64,000 nucleotides of DNA from Toxorhynchites rutilus septentrionalis (taxonomy: Eukaryota > Arthropoda > Insecta > Diptera > Culicidae). Where the stretch lies: contig NC_073745.1 of NCBI RefSeq assembly GCF_029784135.1, forward strand, positions 244,927,624-244,991,623, given 5' to 3'. A program made the translations under genes and the position numbers. The notes beneath the pieces are model-generated. The model was given only the letters and a program-made list of their open reading frames with translations. It did not search any database and was not told where the DNA came from. Positions 1 through 11,719 of this stretch are shown piece after piece; positions within the stretch are counted from its first letter, which is position 1, and the number at the start of each line of letters is the position of its first letter.

Positions 1-250
1 TTTGTTTTGATCACGGCTGCTACAGATGCTGACCCTGTTACGTGGTCAGTTTATAGTGTTCAGTTAATAACTTTTGAACTTCTCACGTATGTCGCAGATA
101 TGCATTCTGCTACGTGGAGTTGGAAATGTGATAAAATTAAATATTTTTATTTGTTGAGTAATTTATACACCAATTCACCGTTGGAGATTACGCAAATGGT
201 GTCCTTATTTACTCACGCATGTGGCAGATATTCGCTCTGCTGCGTGGATT
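1..250. repeat. Degenerate tandem repeat, about 126-bp period
   Basis: Three diverged units can be aligned by eye around the phrases at 16-46, 84-116 and 212-247 (GCAGATAT, then TCTGCT, then CGTGG). The short frame across it is a by-product. No gene is seen from 1 to 430; the sequence is A/T-rich and this decayed tandem repeat is the only structure. Confidence 0.5.
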
Positions 251-449
251 TATAGTTATTGTAATGTTATTTATGATTTGTTTTATGAATAATTTTGTTT
301 TTAATATAAAAAACATGAGAAGCGATGTCGTTGTATCTAAATAAATTCCGAATAAATCCCCATATTTTAGTACAAACGAGATCTATGCAGAAAAAAAAAC
401 AACATACTATTTCTGCTAACCATGAAACAAAATGTTAGTAACAGAACTA

Positions 450-655
450 GTCAGCAAATGAAACACAAATTTCTGCATTACTCGAGAATTAATCATGCAA
501 ATGAAAACAAATTTGCCATATTGAGGTTTTAAGGTGCAATAAACGTTTCTATGATGGTTAGACTCTCCACCCCCTTCTCTAAGGGGGGTGAATGTTTGAA
601 GGTATTGATAACAAAAAACAATTTTGGGCGGGACGAAGTTTGCCGTGTCAGCTAG
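450..655 (+). mobile_element. Helitron-like element, CTAG-end fragment (copy A)
   Basis: This is the last about 200 bp of the abundant family: one internal unit with the C-rich/G-rich inverted repeat near 570-590, then the conserved tail (GTATTGATAACAAAAAAC) and the terminus CTAG at 652-655, followed by T. The TC end is missing. The orientation given runs from the TC end to the CTAG end. Confidence 0.7.
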
Positions 656-1042
656 TACCTCATACAATTTGTGTTTGATTTTTGTTTACCGAAAAACATC
701 AATTTAGTCTGATTCTCAGACCTAATGATGGTTCGAAACTACAAAAAGAAATCCGATAGAATCAGCATTAACGAACATGAGATGGAAAGAGCTATCAAAC
801 TAGCTTCGAATAGAACGTTTTCATGATTCTAGCTCACAGGTGGTCCAACTGTGTCCATTGTTTTGCTAATTTCCCAACTAACGGTTGCATATCGGGAGAA
901 CTGTTGCTCAATGTTCTGGAACATTTGAAAAAAGTAGCAAAAAGCAACGTAAAGGAATCAATTTCAAAAAATCAAAAAGTCATTGCACTTTTGAAACAAT
1001 TAAATATTGGCGAGAAAATTGCGCAATTCGTGTATCTTTTCC
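656..1042. other. Spacer between two Helitron-like copies
   Basis: I see no gene here. A short frame at 823-1077 has no recognisable domain and runs into the next repeat copy, so it is not called. Confidence 0.5.
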
Positions 1043-2284
1043 ACCTTATGAATTCTTATGGACTCGGAAACTACTGAACCGATTAACATGAAAGTTGGTA
1101 TGTAGGGGTTTTTGGGGCCGGAGAAGGTTTTCGTGATAGTTTGAGACCCCTCCCCCCTCTCTAAGGGGGGGCTGCTGTACAAATTAAACACAAATTTCTA
1201 CATTACTCGAGAATTATTCAAGCAAATGAAACCAAATAGGGCACATTGAGGTATTAGGGTGCAATAAATGTTTCTATGATGGTTAGACTCTCCACCCCCC
1301 TCCCTATGGGGGGCTGCCATACGAATGAAACACACATTTCTGCATTACTCGAGAATTTATCAAGCAAATGAAACCAAATTTGGCATGTGGAAGTTTTTGG
1401 GTGCAATAAATGTTTATACTCCTCCCCCTCTCTAAGGGGGAGCTGCCAAACAAATGAAACAAAGATTTCTGCATTACACGAAAATTAATTAAGCAAATGA
1501 AACCGAATTAGGCATACTAAGGTTTTAGGGTGCAATAAATTTTTCTATGGTGGTTAGACTCTCCACCCCCCTCTCTAAGAAGGAGCTGCTATACAAATGA
1601 AACACAAATTACAGGGGGCACACAAACACAAACTTCTGCATAACTCGAGAACTAATCAAGCGAATGAGTCAAATTTGGGATGGAATGGAATGGAGAGGGG
1701 GTCCCATAAAAATACAAAATACACATATTTCAACCAAAAATATTCCAATCAAACATGACAATTGAAAATTTTCAGAAAACTGTGAAGGAAAAAGGGAAAA
1801 TTTGGAAAATTCAATTCTCATATGTTCTACAATTACATAGTGACTAGTGCTGTTAGTCTATTTGATGTTTGCGCTAGCGAAATTTATCTTTGTTAACTGG
1901 AAATGGTTTTTAATGTGATGAAACGCACTCCTATATCTTCTTCTGTCTATACCAATAAAAAAGTATCGCCGAATGTGTTGATAAGAGCAGAACTCGAGGA
2001 AGGAATTGTTCGATTTAGGGTTCTGTTTTTTTGCAAGTGGTTGAAAAGTTTTGAACGAGAATTGTGTCTGAAAATAACCTGATATTATGATGATGAGTTT
2101 TGGTAGAAATACTAGGAATTTTATAGTAGAAGGTAAATTCAACGGAGTCGATTAGAGGATCAATCAGTGAACAGTTCTTCGATTGGACTCATGAACTTGC
2201 ACTTAGTAAGAAAACGTGAATGTTTGAAGGTATTGATAACAAAAAACAAATTTTAGGCGGGATGAAGTTTGCCGGGTCAGCTAG
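1043..2284 (+). mobile_element. Helitron-like element (copy B), 5'-truncated
   Basis: It starts in the subterminal phrase TTCTTATGGACTCGGAAACT and lacks the usual microsatellite and TC end. Several roughly 130-bp internal units follow (each with the phrase TTTCTGCATTACTCGAGAAT and a CCCCCTCTCTAAGGGGG-type inverted repeat). It then has the unique right part and the terminus GCCGGGTCAGCTAG, followed by T. Short frames inside are not genes; no Rep/helicase coding is present, so the copy is non-autonomous. Confidence 0.75.
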
Positions 2285-2407
2285 TTATGATAATAAATCT
2301 TCTGTCAAATCGCTTCAAATACGAAGTTCGAAGCTTTTGTTTGTTCTTGCTTGTGTTTTTCTCTCTTTTCAATTATTTACTTTTTGCTAATAAAATAGAA
2401 CAAATTG

Positions 2408-2681
2408 TGCACCCATGGCCGAGTGGTTAGCGTCTCACATTGTCATGCCGGGTGTTCGGGTTCGATTCTCGTTCTGGCCGGAGGATTTTTCGTCAAAGAA
2501 ATTTCCTTCGACTTGCACTGTGGTCACGCGTATTCAAGAGCTTGCCCCTCGGAATACATTCAAGGCGTGTTATTTGGCTTAAGAAATCTCAACTAAGTAT
2601 TAAAAAATGACGCTAATTAATGCATACGTTGAGACGGCAAAAGTTCCACAGGAAACGTTAACGCCATTCAAGAAGAAGAAA
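2408..2681 (+). mobile_element. Feilai-like tRNA-derived SINE (copy 1)
   Basis: A tRNA-like head has an A box TGGCCGAGTGG (2416-2426) and a B box GGTTCGATT (2459-2467). A conserved tRNA-unrelated body follows, ending in a GAA triplet tail at 2671-2680. The layout (pol III promoter, body, triplet tail) is that of the Feilai family described in Aedes. The flanks GAACAAATTG and GAAGAAATTG may be an imperfect target duplication. Confidence 0.85.
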
Positions 2682-2689
2682 TTGCTCTC

Positions 2690-3880
2690 AGATTATTGTT
2701 TGATTCAACAATTAGGTGGGTGGACATGAACACCTAGTTCTACAATAACTACAATGAATACCTTTTTTTCTATATTTTACGGTATTCTATGAAAATGTTC
2801 ATCAATTCATTTTTAATCTGTTTTTTCTTGTGTGCAATGCCGGTGTTTTTTTTTTTGAATAAATGAAGTGTTATCGCTGTATTTCTAACGAAAATCGCTC
2901 ATTGTGGTGTGGTTATTATCTTAAATTAAGTCAACAATCAAATAACAAACAGTACATAATCAGTTTTAGAACCAATCCGAAGAAATGCGCCAAAACTGTG
3001 ACTTACAGAAACACATCGAATAACCGTTATTGTTATAATCAGACGCGAATACATCTAGTTACAAATAGAAATCGTCTTCGTCCCACGTGACATGTGGTAA
3101 ACAAATTTCAACTGGTCTTAAATAAACGTGCATGTAACACAATGTGCTCCAATTAAAAGTGATAGCCAGTCTTCATCTCCCCCATCACTGTTTCCTTGAC
3201 TGAACCGCGCAAGTTTTGAAGCAAATAATGGGTTAAGAAACAGTACTTGTCAATAATTAAAGCAAACCACCACATAACCCACAAGAAGACCAGAATTGAA
3301 TACGAAGCTAACAGCAACTAGTGTTGATCAACAGCGCATTCCTGTTTATTGACGTTTATGTGACTTGTCTCACTTCAACGCGTGCCCACCTGAAATGACC
3401 ACACGTTCTAACCATTCCAGCACTTCACTTCGAATCGATACTAGTACTGATAACTTAGAGAGCGATTACCCACAACAATTGCTTTCTTGTTAGTTTTATT
3501 ATTTCAATTTTGTAATCAGTAGATACACTACTCTGGGAGTTTCAAATAAAGGGATATATTGCTTCCAAAAGAAACTGTAGGGAGTTTCAATTCGATTCGT
3601 ATTTGAGACTTAATAAATGTTTTCAAATGATGCGTTTATCAATTCCAATCAATTAACTATAGCGTCAATGGAAAGATTTATACAAATTTGTACTACAAGA
3701 TATGATTTTAATTATTGAAACGACAAAAAACACTTTTGCATTTAGAACAGAATTCATAAAAGCTAGACAAAAAGTAATGATAACGGAAGCAGTAAGCTGA
3801 GTGTTATTAATAGTAAACTCGTTTTCGATTTTAGCTAATGATTCGTTTGATTGCCACGTTCGCCGCTCTATTTCGAAAAG
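2690..3880. other. Intergenic, no gene recognised
   Basis: A/T-rich spacer upstream of the cuticular cluster. A frame at 2863-3090 (75 codons, basic) matches no family I know and has no promoter or splice context, so it is not called. Confidence 0.5.
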
Positions 3881-3881
3881 C

Positions 3882-3889
3882 TATATAAA
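3882..3889 (+). promoter_or_regulatory. TATA box of the small secreted protein gene
   Basis: TATATAAA-type box about 75 bp upstream of the ATG at 3962, in the same arrangement as the cuticular genes of the window. Confidence 0.75.
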
Positions 3890-3961
3890 TGACTGGGAGC
3901 GTTCTGGTACGAGTGCCATTCTGATGTTTCCAACGCACGACACGAATTCCATCATTCTAAC

Positions 3962-4396
3962 ATGTATCAGGTAAGGAAAGGCGGCAACAACCATTTGATT
4001 CACTTCATTCGTCTATAATTGAATAATTTTCAGCTCATCGCACTCCTTCTTTGCTTGGTTATCGCCATCACAGCACTTCCTGTTAGCAAGCATGAGCAAC
4101 ACAGCCCCAAAAACGAGAACCAGTACGCAACCGAGGAAAGCAGAAAATCGCTGTGGGAAACCGACCATCACAATCAGCTGGATGAATTAAGCTCAGAGCC
4201 CAAATCTGATGATAACCTTCGCATTCTTGATAACCGAACCGAAGAACACGAGGAAATTGAGCTGGTTCGAATAGAGAAAATTAATAGTTCTGATAATATC
4301 AATATCCGTCGAGGTTTCTCTATATCTGGATATTATGGAAACAGAAAATTCGCGAGGTTGCATAAATATTCTCGTTTTTCAGCGCTAAGCGAATAA
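3962..4396 (+). CDS. Small acidic secreted protein with the cuticular-gene exon plan
   Basis: Two exons: 3962-3970 (M-Y-Q) and 4034-4396, split by a 63-bp phase-0 intron (GTAAGG...TTTTCAG). The product is about 123 residues. A hydrophobic signal peptide (LIALLLCLVIAITA) is followed by a hydrophilic, Glu/Asp-rich segment with two N-glycosylation sequons (NRT, NSS) and a more basic, aromatic C-terminus. There is no RR domain and I do not recognise the family. The TATA box, three-codon first exon and tiny intron match the RR-2 genes nearby, so shared origin or shared epidermal expression is inferred. AATAAA lies at 4429-4434. A secreted peptide unrelated to cuticle is equally possible. Confidence 0.75.
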
Positions 4397-4676
4397 GTTG
4401 TTTGATGTAATTATGTTAAGAATTAAAAAATAAACGATTCAATGGTTGAAGATTATCGAATTCGTCCTTGATATCACGCAGAGGTTCCAAATTCTACTTG
4501 CATTCTACTCGACAATGTTTTGTATCTGCATCACTTGGAAACATTGCCCACGAGTCTTCAAATTCCGCTGATAATGTGATTTGAGTAACGATGTTTATCC
4601 ATTATGTTCGCTTTGTTGCAAATAATAATTGCAAATTTGCGAAAATGAATCAACAGTCGTCACAATTTCTTTTATC

Positions 4677-4713
4677 TATAAATATTCATTGGCAACTGGA
4701 AAGCACCGTCAGT
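4677..4713 (+). promoter_or_regulatory. Core promoter: TATA box plus TCAGT initiator
   Basis: TATAAATA at 4677-4684 and the arthropod initiator TCAGT at 4709-4713, about 32 bp apart, as in a focused pol II promoter. They serve the gene starting at 4769. Confidence 0.8.
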
Positions 4714-4768
4714 CGTTTCACAGCAACCAATCATAGAGCCAGTCAAACACTGCGACAATTGATTCAGC

Positions 4769-5217
4769 ATGCAGAAGGTGGGCGTCTGTACTCAAATATT
4801 GGACTACCATTGTTTGATCCATCCGATCCTCTTCAGTTCATTGCAGGATTCGCCTGTTTGTTCGTGTTTGTCACAGCTCTACCAACGAAAGATCAGAACC
4901 ACGATGCAAAACCCACAGAACGCATCCCAAAGTACCACTTCGAGTACGGAGTAAAGGATGCTAACACCGGTGATCACAAGGTCCATTGGGAGAAACGAAA
5001 TGGTAATCATGTCGAGGGGTCGTACACGGTGGAGGAAGCGGATGGCGGTCGTCGCATCGTGAACTATCAGACCGATGAGAAGGGTGCGATGCAAATTCAG
5101 GTCACCAAGGTCGCTGGTCATGCTGTGGTCCCGAAGCCCAAGCCGCTTCAAGAACAAGTTGCGGGTAGGGATTACGGAAAACCAGAGTATCCCAAATTGT
5201 ATGAATATTATTATTAG
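4769..5217 (+). CDS. Cuticular protein, divergent RR chitin-binding domain
   Basis: Exon 1 is 4769-4777 (M-Q-K); a 59-bp intron (4778-4836) ends in CTTCAG; exon 2 is 4837-5217. The product is about 129 residues, with a signal peptide (FIAGFACLFVFVTALP). The RR core begins at YHFEYGVKDANTGDHK and continues through EGSYTVEEADGGRRIVNYQ. The usual ending (DDHNGF then AVV) is replaced by TDEKGAMQIQVTKV, so the aromatic residue of the last strand is lost. The C-terminus is Pro/Lys-rich, then Tyr-rich (YEYYY). The family binds chitin in the extracellular cuticle; reduced or altered binding is inferred. A longer open frame upstream from 4591 crosses the promoter and intron and is not the protein. Confidence 0.88.
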
Positions 5218-5239
5218 ATGAGTTATTACCAACAAGCTT

Positions 5240-5475
5240 TTTGTAAAAGTTCCAGCTTATGGAAGTTTACAAAACCAGTAATTTGTGTTATACAAGAAAA
5301 TAATTTGCCAAAGAAAATAAATTCAACGATAAGTTATACAGTTTTTTTTTTATTTTGCGCCATTTGAAGAGTTGAGGTCATTGCCAAAGGTTGAACCTGT
5401 AAAAGTTCGGACAAGAAAGTCTAGTTGGAGCTTCAAAAATATTCAATAACCTCATTCAACGTGACAGGTAATTAT
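5240..5475. other. 3' flank of the cuticular gene
   Basis: It contains an AATAAA near 5315-5325 that probably ends the preceding gene. Otherwise nothing is recognised. Confidence 0.5.
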
Positions 5476-5477
5476 TA

Positions 5478-5819
5478 GGATTGGGCGATCTTTAGAAAAA
5501 GATCGATCTTAACGGATCGATTTTCTAGAAAACGAGGGGATCGATTCACTGATAAAATCGATAACAAAAAATCGATCTTTGAAAATCGAATGCTTTTTGA
5601 ATTTACGACTACTAATTTGATAACCTTGAAAGAGATCCAATGTTTATCAAATTTGTCAGGTTGTTTTTGGTGAGATCAAAAACAATGTTTATAAGATCTA
5701 AAAGATCGAAAAAATCGATTTTCGCGATGTTTTGGAAAACAAAGAATCGATCCAAAAAATCGAAAATCGGAAAGGAAAAAAGTCGATCTTCTAAAGATCG
5801 ATCCAAGATCGACCAATCC
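5478..5819. mobile_element. TA-flanked MITE rich in GATCGAT (short copy)
   Basis: Termini GGATTGGGCGATC and GATCGACCAATCC form imperfect inverted repeats flanked by TA (5476-5477, 5820-5821). The interior is filled with ATCGAT motifs on both strands. A longer relative with the same ends lies at 46624-47664. TA duplication and no coding capacity point to a Tc1/mariner-type MITE. Short frames here on both strands are products of the palindromic composition. Confidence 0.75.
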
Positions 5820-5829
5820 TAGTTCTTTT

Positions 5830-6650
5830 ACATTAGTAGGTATCATAAATATTGTAAGAACAATATTTCAGTCCTTATTCTAATCATAGGCGATTCCTCG
5901 AACTTTTTTTTCGTAGACGGTCCATTATTCTTGCTTGGAATAGCTTGGAATCCTTTAGTTCAGTTGCAGTTTCACTTTTTTCAGTATGTGTTTCGATATT
6001 GACCGTATTTCTCAATTAGCAATCCGGTAACAAATTACGACCTCCTTTACCAAAAACGTCAATAAGCCGTTTGTGTTTGGTGTACACTGTAATTTTTAGC
6101 ATATAAAGACAGTTATGAAACATTGTTATGGTGAATACTGCCGTGGAAGTAATTCATGATACTTCTTCTTCTTCTTTTTGGCTTTAAAGAGTTAAACTTT
6201 TCAGTTCATTCGCCTCTACTTCATGATACTTGTGTTGGCCATTGTGTGGAGAAAATTATGCACACGACAACTTTCCGTGGAAGCTCAGAATGCGGTTTAG
6301 CTGCATGAATAGCACCTTTTGCGGACGTGAAACCTTAATCTAAAAGAATGTGTTCAAAATAAGACAAACATTTCACGAAAAAATGCATTCCTCAAGATTA
6401 AGCTTTATGTCAGCGTCAGCTTTTGAATGACTTTAGAATGAAGATTTGTTTTTGTAGTCTTCCTAATCAACCCCAGCAATTGAAACTTCATCAAGATAGC
6501 AAAATACCAAAGATAAACCATTGAATGTCTGATCCAAAATCAAAAGATCGGAATGGGCCCGAAGACATGGTAAATTAATACTATCGCATGCCAACGCACC
6601 GGCGCACATCGCTAGAGCCGTGAAGGACGCAATAATATACTCCAGGTCTG
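5830..6650. other. Intergenic with one short SINE-tail fragment
   Basis: Nothing gene-like. At 6163-6222, on the minus strand, is the tail of a second SINE-like family (CGAATGAACTGAAAAGTTTA then AAGCC and GAA triplets), also seen at 21637-21705. Confidence 0.5.
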
Positions 6651-6654
6651 GCAC

Positions 6655-6915
6655 CGTCAGATTACATAAAAAACTGCAGAAACATTGATTGTCCCTGAAA
6701 ACCTCCACATGCCAAATTTGGCTCCATTTACTTGATCAGTTCTCGAGTTACGCAGTAATTTGTGTGGCAGCCCCCCTTTGAGAGGGGGAGGAGTGTCAAA
6801 TCTCCATAGAAACACTTCGTGTCGCCTAAAACCTCCACATCTCAAATTTCGTTCCATTTGCTTGATATGTGCTCAAGTTATTCAGTCCTCCCCTTCGAGA
6901 GGGAGAGGAGTGAAA
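6655..6915 (-). mobile_element. Helitron-like internal fragment (copy J)
   Basis: Two internal units of the abundant family (phrases CCTCCACATG, CAAATTTGGCTCCATTT, and CCCCCTTTGAGAGGGGG inverted repeats). Both ends are missing. Confidence 0.6.
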
Positions 6916-6919
6916 TTTG

Positions 6920-9240
6920 GAATTTTTTTTCGATGCCAAATGACCTAAAGTGTCATCCCTAGTGTCATCTCGAAAAACTATATTTGGCCGAAAATCGATC
7001 TTCTGGGACTTGAATGACTTGAATCAGAGTTGCCAGCCTTCCAGTTTTTTTCTGTAAATTGCCAGTTTTTTTAAAGCATGCCAGCAAAACAGCCAAAGGC
7101 CAAAAATCTCCAGTTTTTTGGAATTTTCAGTTTTATCCAGCTTTTAAATTTTAATTTTTTTCTTTTTTTTTCTTTTAATCTTTCTTGAAAAAATATTAAA
7201 CATGCAAAAAAAGTTTTTTGTTGGATTTTTCGTAATTATTGATTGTATTTGTTTTTTTTTTGCTGTTTACATAGCTTTGGACTAGAGGGCGCTATATTTT
7301 TTTTATATTTTTTCTTGAAAGCCGATCTTTTTTACATAACATATCCTCAAATCAGAGATGCGTTTTCTTTCGTTTTTGAGTTGTAATTTTCAAAGTTAAC
7401 CAATGACCCAATTTTTTTTCAAATTTGTGAAATTATTATTCAAAAATGAAAGCAAATACCGTGAACAAGTTCGTGCAATATAAAGTGTTTTTAAGCGTAC
7501 AAGTTCTTCAGCCACGTTTTTGCTCTGTATTTGACACTTACGCGATGCAACACGAAGGAACTCATGATCAAATTCAAGTCCAAACATGCTCCTGTTATTT
7601 TACTGTATAACAAGCTTGCACTTAGGTTGCGGTTAACTTGCGTTCTCAAATTCGTTGGAAATTGAATGAATCACACCTGTATACGATCTTCGTAGTGTTG
7701 CAAATATATTCAATATAGAGCGCGGAAATTTCGGGCACAAATATGAGTTCGTAAGAATGATAAATTGAAGGCAAATTTGACAGCTGCTGGCTTAGACATT
7801 CGCTACAGTTGTTCTAGATTTGTTATATCGTACACTAAACATACACGCGATGTTTTTGTTCAGAATTCGTAATAAATTTTCAGTAATTGAAGTCCGTTTT
7901 TTGGTCTGTTTTTTTTCTGTACAAAATAGAACGTGGTGATGAAACGAACTACAGAGTGACAGCAATTTCCGGCTTCTAGCTTTATATGCGCGAGAATGTG
8001 CCAATCTGATAAAAAAATTATTTTCTGAAATTTATTTCTCATTTTTAATTCCAAACTGATGCAGAACAAGGTTTCAAAGTTTAAAAATTGTATATATTTG
8101 GCTCGAATTTCCGATTCACAGCATTTTAGCATAATTTTTTTTAATATCTAACATTCAATATTTCAAAGTGAATCGATTTTCGGGAGCCGCAAATCACTTG
8201 TCGTTAGTCGTTGATCATACATCGTTAATAGTAAATATCAAATCATGAATCGTCGAATAAATTTTTGAGAGTTTTTAATTTTTCAATTCTTTAGTTCTTT
8301 ATTTTTTTAGTTTATCAGTTTTTAATACGTTAATTTCATCCCGCCGTCACAATAGATGTTCGATAAAGAGTACGCTCGACGGATAACGAAATACATCGGT
8401 GAGTCAATATATCGGCATTGGTTTAAGAAGAGTTTTCTCGGTTACCTTCTAACGTTTCCCGAATATAACGGTAAAGAGTGCGCGAGGAGTAACGGAATAT
8501 ATCGCCGATCCAATTGGCTTGAGAGGAGTTACCTTCTCAGGTTGCCCACGTTCCGTGCGATAAATAATGAAATATTTAGCCGGTCCTATTAATTTTACAG
8601 GTTTTCCTTTTCAGGATACCTGAAGATAATTTGTTCCGCGTGTCATTACACGAGGTTTTAGGATTTTCGTCTCGTCGAGTGGTCGATAGTTCGCGTTTAC
8701 ATAATCACATCACTTACCTCAGTTAATCCTGATTATTACCTTTTCCCACCAACAACTATCCCTTCCATGATAAACGCTAGGGAACCACGCTATAGAGGCG
8801 ACCCTTCTGTCCTTCGGGCAGCGAATATCATACTAACATTCCTTCCCTTCCCCAGGTGACTGTAAGGACATGGCCGGCGTCGTTATAGATTATTTCAAGC
8901 TCGAATCACCGAAACTTGCACAATGAGAATGATTTGCTACTCCCAAGCAGGTATGGGCAAAATCGCATCGAAATTCGTTCAACAACACTCATCCACAGAT
9001 AAAACTCACCCTTCTATTCTCCGTTTATGCCTCACTTTATTTAAGACAGAAAACATTCACTTATCATCTTCGCAAAGTTCATAATCGAGTTTAACGAAAA
9101 AAGACTGTCTCGATTTCGCTCATCTATTCTCAGAGAATTTTGCATTCCCTCATTTGCCTCTCGGAATGACGTTAGATGGTGAGAGAATCAAATTGGAAAC
9201 TTTTGCTTGAGCCAGCTAGTGCCTCTATAAAATCATTCGT
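6920..9240. other. Gene-less, repeat-rich stretch
   Basis: At 7030-7150 the phrase CCAGTTTTTT recurs several times. The part 8350-8950 (CGATATAT-rich, then a G+C-richer block around 8760-8900) looks like the untranslated part of an old retroelement, but I found no reverse transcriptase frame or target duplication. No gene is supported. Confidence 0.4.
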
Positions 9241-9365
9241 TTTTCACTCAATGAGGAATCATTGAGCTTCGATCGCGGTAGTAAAATATAGGTAGATAGT
9301 TGAAATCGAGTTGTTTCCTGTGCACTATTGTAATGACATTTTTTTTGTTTCTAGTATGAAACGAT

Positions 9366-9645
9366 TGTGCACCCGTGGCCGAGTGGTTAGCGTCATAACT
9401 AACATGCCGGGTGTTCGGGTTCGATTCCCGTTCTGGTCGGGGGAATTTTTCGTCAAAGAAATTTCCTCCGACTTGCACTGTGATCACGCGTATTCTAGAG
9501 CTTGCCACTCAGAATGCATTCAAGGCGTGTTATTTGGCATAGAAATCTCAACTAAGTACTAATAAAAATGACACAAGTAATACTACGTTGAGACGGCGAA
9601 GTTCCTCTAGGAACGTTAGTGCCATTGAAGAAGAAGAAGAAGAAG
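9366..9645 (+). mobile_element. Feilai-like tRNA-derived SINE (copy 2), intact with target duplication
   Basis: A tRNA head with TGGCCGAGTGG and GGTTCGATTCCC, the same body as copy 1, and a pure GAA-triplet tail. It is flanked by ATGAAACGAT at 9356-9365 and 9646-9655, a clean 10-bp target-site duplication that fixes both ends. Mobilised in trans by a LINE (family knowledge). Confidence 0.93.
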
Positions 9646-9659
9646 ATGAAACGATCTAA

Positions 9660-10950
9660 GTAAACGCCAAAGACCATATTGACGCAAGTTATTGGTGAGC
9701 GGGAAGGTAGATTCATGTGTATTGCCGATAACAAATGCACTTGAATACTGACAAGGAAAAGAGTACAAGGGAAAATAAAATCATACATACGCAGATTGAG
9801 TCTATTTTGTCTCACTCGTTATTTTGTTTCGTGCGATCTTTCCAAAAGAGTATTCATGCATTGAATGTTGTTTTTCATTCTTTGTTGTGTTATGTTCACT
9901 CTCAGTCCCGAATGAAGATGGTCGGAGAGTGTAAAATAATTCATCGTGTAATCTCACGATTGCTTGCTGCATTCTTTTCGCCATGATTATTCCAAGCATA
10001 TACAAGAATATTTATAATTAGGTGTGGAGAAATGAGCGATTGAACTTTTCCATACTTGCTGCCAAGTGTCGTTCAGTGTGTTCATTGTGCAATTTCGCTG
10101 GTTCAGGTCAATCACGGAGAGCAACTAAGATGTGTACAATCTACCCAAGCTCAAGCTCAAATTCGTTGGAGCTTGAATGATAATAAACACAACCCCCACA
10201 TCCACCTCTCTTTGGGAGATTTTAGAGTGTCAAAAACACAGGTCATTTTTTGGGCGATTAAACAAAATGTACATGGTTGGTTTTTTAAATTCGATGATTT
10301 TTTCTATGCCTTTATTGCCACTCGGGCCTATAAGGTCGATTTTCGGCCAAAAAAAATTTTTTTTAAGTGACACCAAATCTCGGCGTTTTATGCATTTTTT
10401 AGTCATTCGATTTTAAAAATTAATGTACGACTCGTCAGCTGTCTGCTTTAATTTGGGCATTCACACAGACGATTGATGAGAGAATTCCCGGACCAGGGCT
10501 GTACTAAGGGTATTCGTGCTATTCCCAAAACAATAATGTTCGACAAAGTTGTTAGAAAAAAATTAAACCATTTAGGAAAAATAACATTTTAAACATGCTG
10601 TTAAAAAAATTTCTCAATAATTAAATATAATATGAAAAACTTTAATATCTCATTTCTAAATGGTAAGTATTTTGTATTAATGAGATAAATATACAATTTT
10701 TAAAGAATTTTAGTTATAGGGGTCGATGGTATCTTTTCATTCTCGAAAGCGGTTAGTTCTAGGATAAAACGTTATATATAGTTTTTTATGTAAAATGAAA
10801 ATACCTTTTCCATGTTACTTTTCTTAAATGATTACGATTTCCCAAAGTATTTGTTTTAAAGTATGTAAACATGATATCATTTGTATTAATAATTATTAAT
10901 TGCACTTGATATTTACTGAATGTTATGTTTGTTTGTTAATGAGAATTCAT
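9660..10950. other. Intergenic, no gene recognised
   Basis: A/T-rich. Frames of 80-104 codons at 9735-10416 lack motifs. A segment at 10870-10945 recurs inverted at 13490-13560, so both may be parts of related or split elements. Confidence 0.4.
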
Positions 10951-10954
10951 TAAC

Positions 10955-11164
10955 ACTCCTATACTCGCGCATTGGTCTGTCAGACCGAGAAATCAATAAT
11001 TCGTCAATTTCTCAGAAAATATCAACACTACGACTTTGCGATTCTCTCTAGCTTCGTTAATCGTCGTTCGTCATCGTTTAGCGTATCGCATGTGTTGGTA
11101 CAATGGGGACGTGTGCCACTTTTTTAACACTTTCGGTCTGACACACCGACGCGAGTATAGGAGT
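10955..11164. mobile_element. Short MITE with 15-bp perfect terminal inverted repeats
   Basis: ACTCCTATACTCGCG at 10955-10969 is perfectly inverted at 11150-11164; inside these, TCTGTCAGACCGA and CGGTCTGACA extend the palindrome. A single-ended relative (CTCCTATACTCG) is at about 36749 and a diverged right end (CGCGAGTACAGGAG) is at about 13476. Superfamily unknown. Confidence 0.75.
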
Positions 11165-11719
11165 AACTTTGTTGGACAAGTGCTTTTTTCCATATTTTAG
11201 AATAATTTTAAATGAAATGTATGAATTAATGTTAGTGGCGTGGAATATTTATTGCATACAATGCATAAGATCATTACCGGACTATTCTTATTTGATTTCA
11301 GTCACTTTTGTAACTGGATTGAACGGATCCATATATTAACTATTCGTCGTTAGATTCATACGTTCAAAGGAAAAATATAAATGTTTGACTTTCGTATAGT
11401 TATTCGCTAAATATAATGGTCATAGAACTTCACTTGTGGAATAATTGTAAACAGTAAACTATAAACTAATCGGTGGCTTATGCTAATTTTTAACAGTTAC
11501 AGTTTCGGGGATATTTTTTTATAATGGACAATATCGACAAGAAAACTAGGAAAAGAAAAGGAAGTTCCTAGAAATCCTTTTATATCATCTTTTCATGCCC
11601 CATCTAAAAAAGGAATTAATTCTTAGTTTACCAAGAAAACAGAGATAAAGAATATTAGAAATATGCAAACTTTATATTCCAGAACCTTTATCATCTGGTA
11701 ATTATCTAGAAGGTCGTTA

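Noticed and set aside
2408..2481. tRNA gene (also at 9366, 41268 and 53350)
   Set aside because: A and B boxes are present but there is no pairing acceptor stem. A SINE body or target duplications follow, so these are tRNA-derived SINEs.
4591..4836. N-terminal extension of the divergent RR protein (start at 4591)
   Set aside because: This stretch contains the TATA box, the TCAGT initiator and the intron; the M-Q-K first exon at 4769 gives a normal signal peptide.
5612..5822. Overlapping 60-64 codon frames on both strands
   Set aside because: Produced by the ATCGAT-rich palindromic interior of a MITE.
8350..8950. Retrotransposon 3' region
   Set aside because: Composition and style are suggestive, but no coding frame, tail or target duplication was found, so only mentioned in the spacer note.
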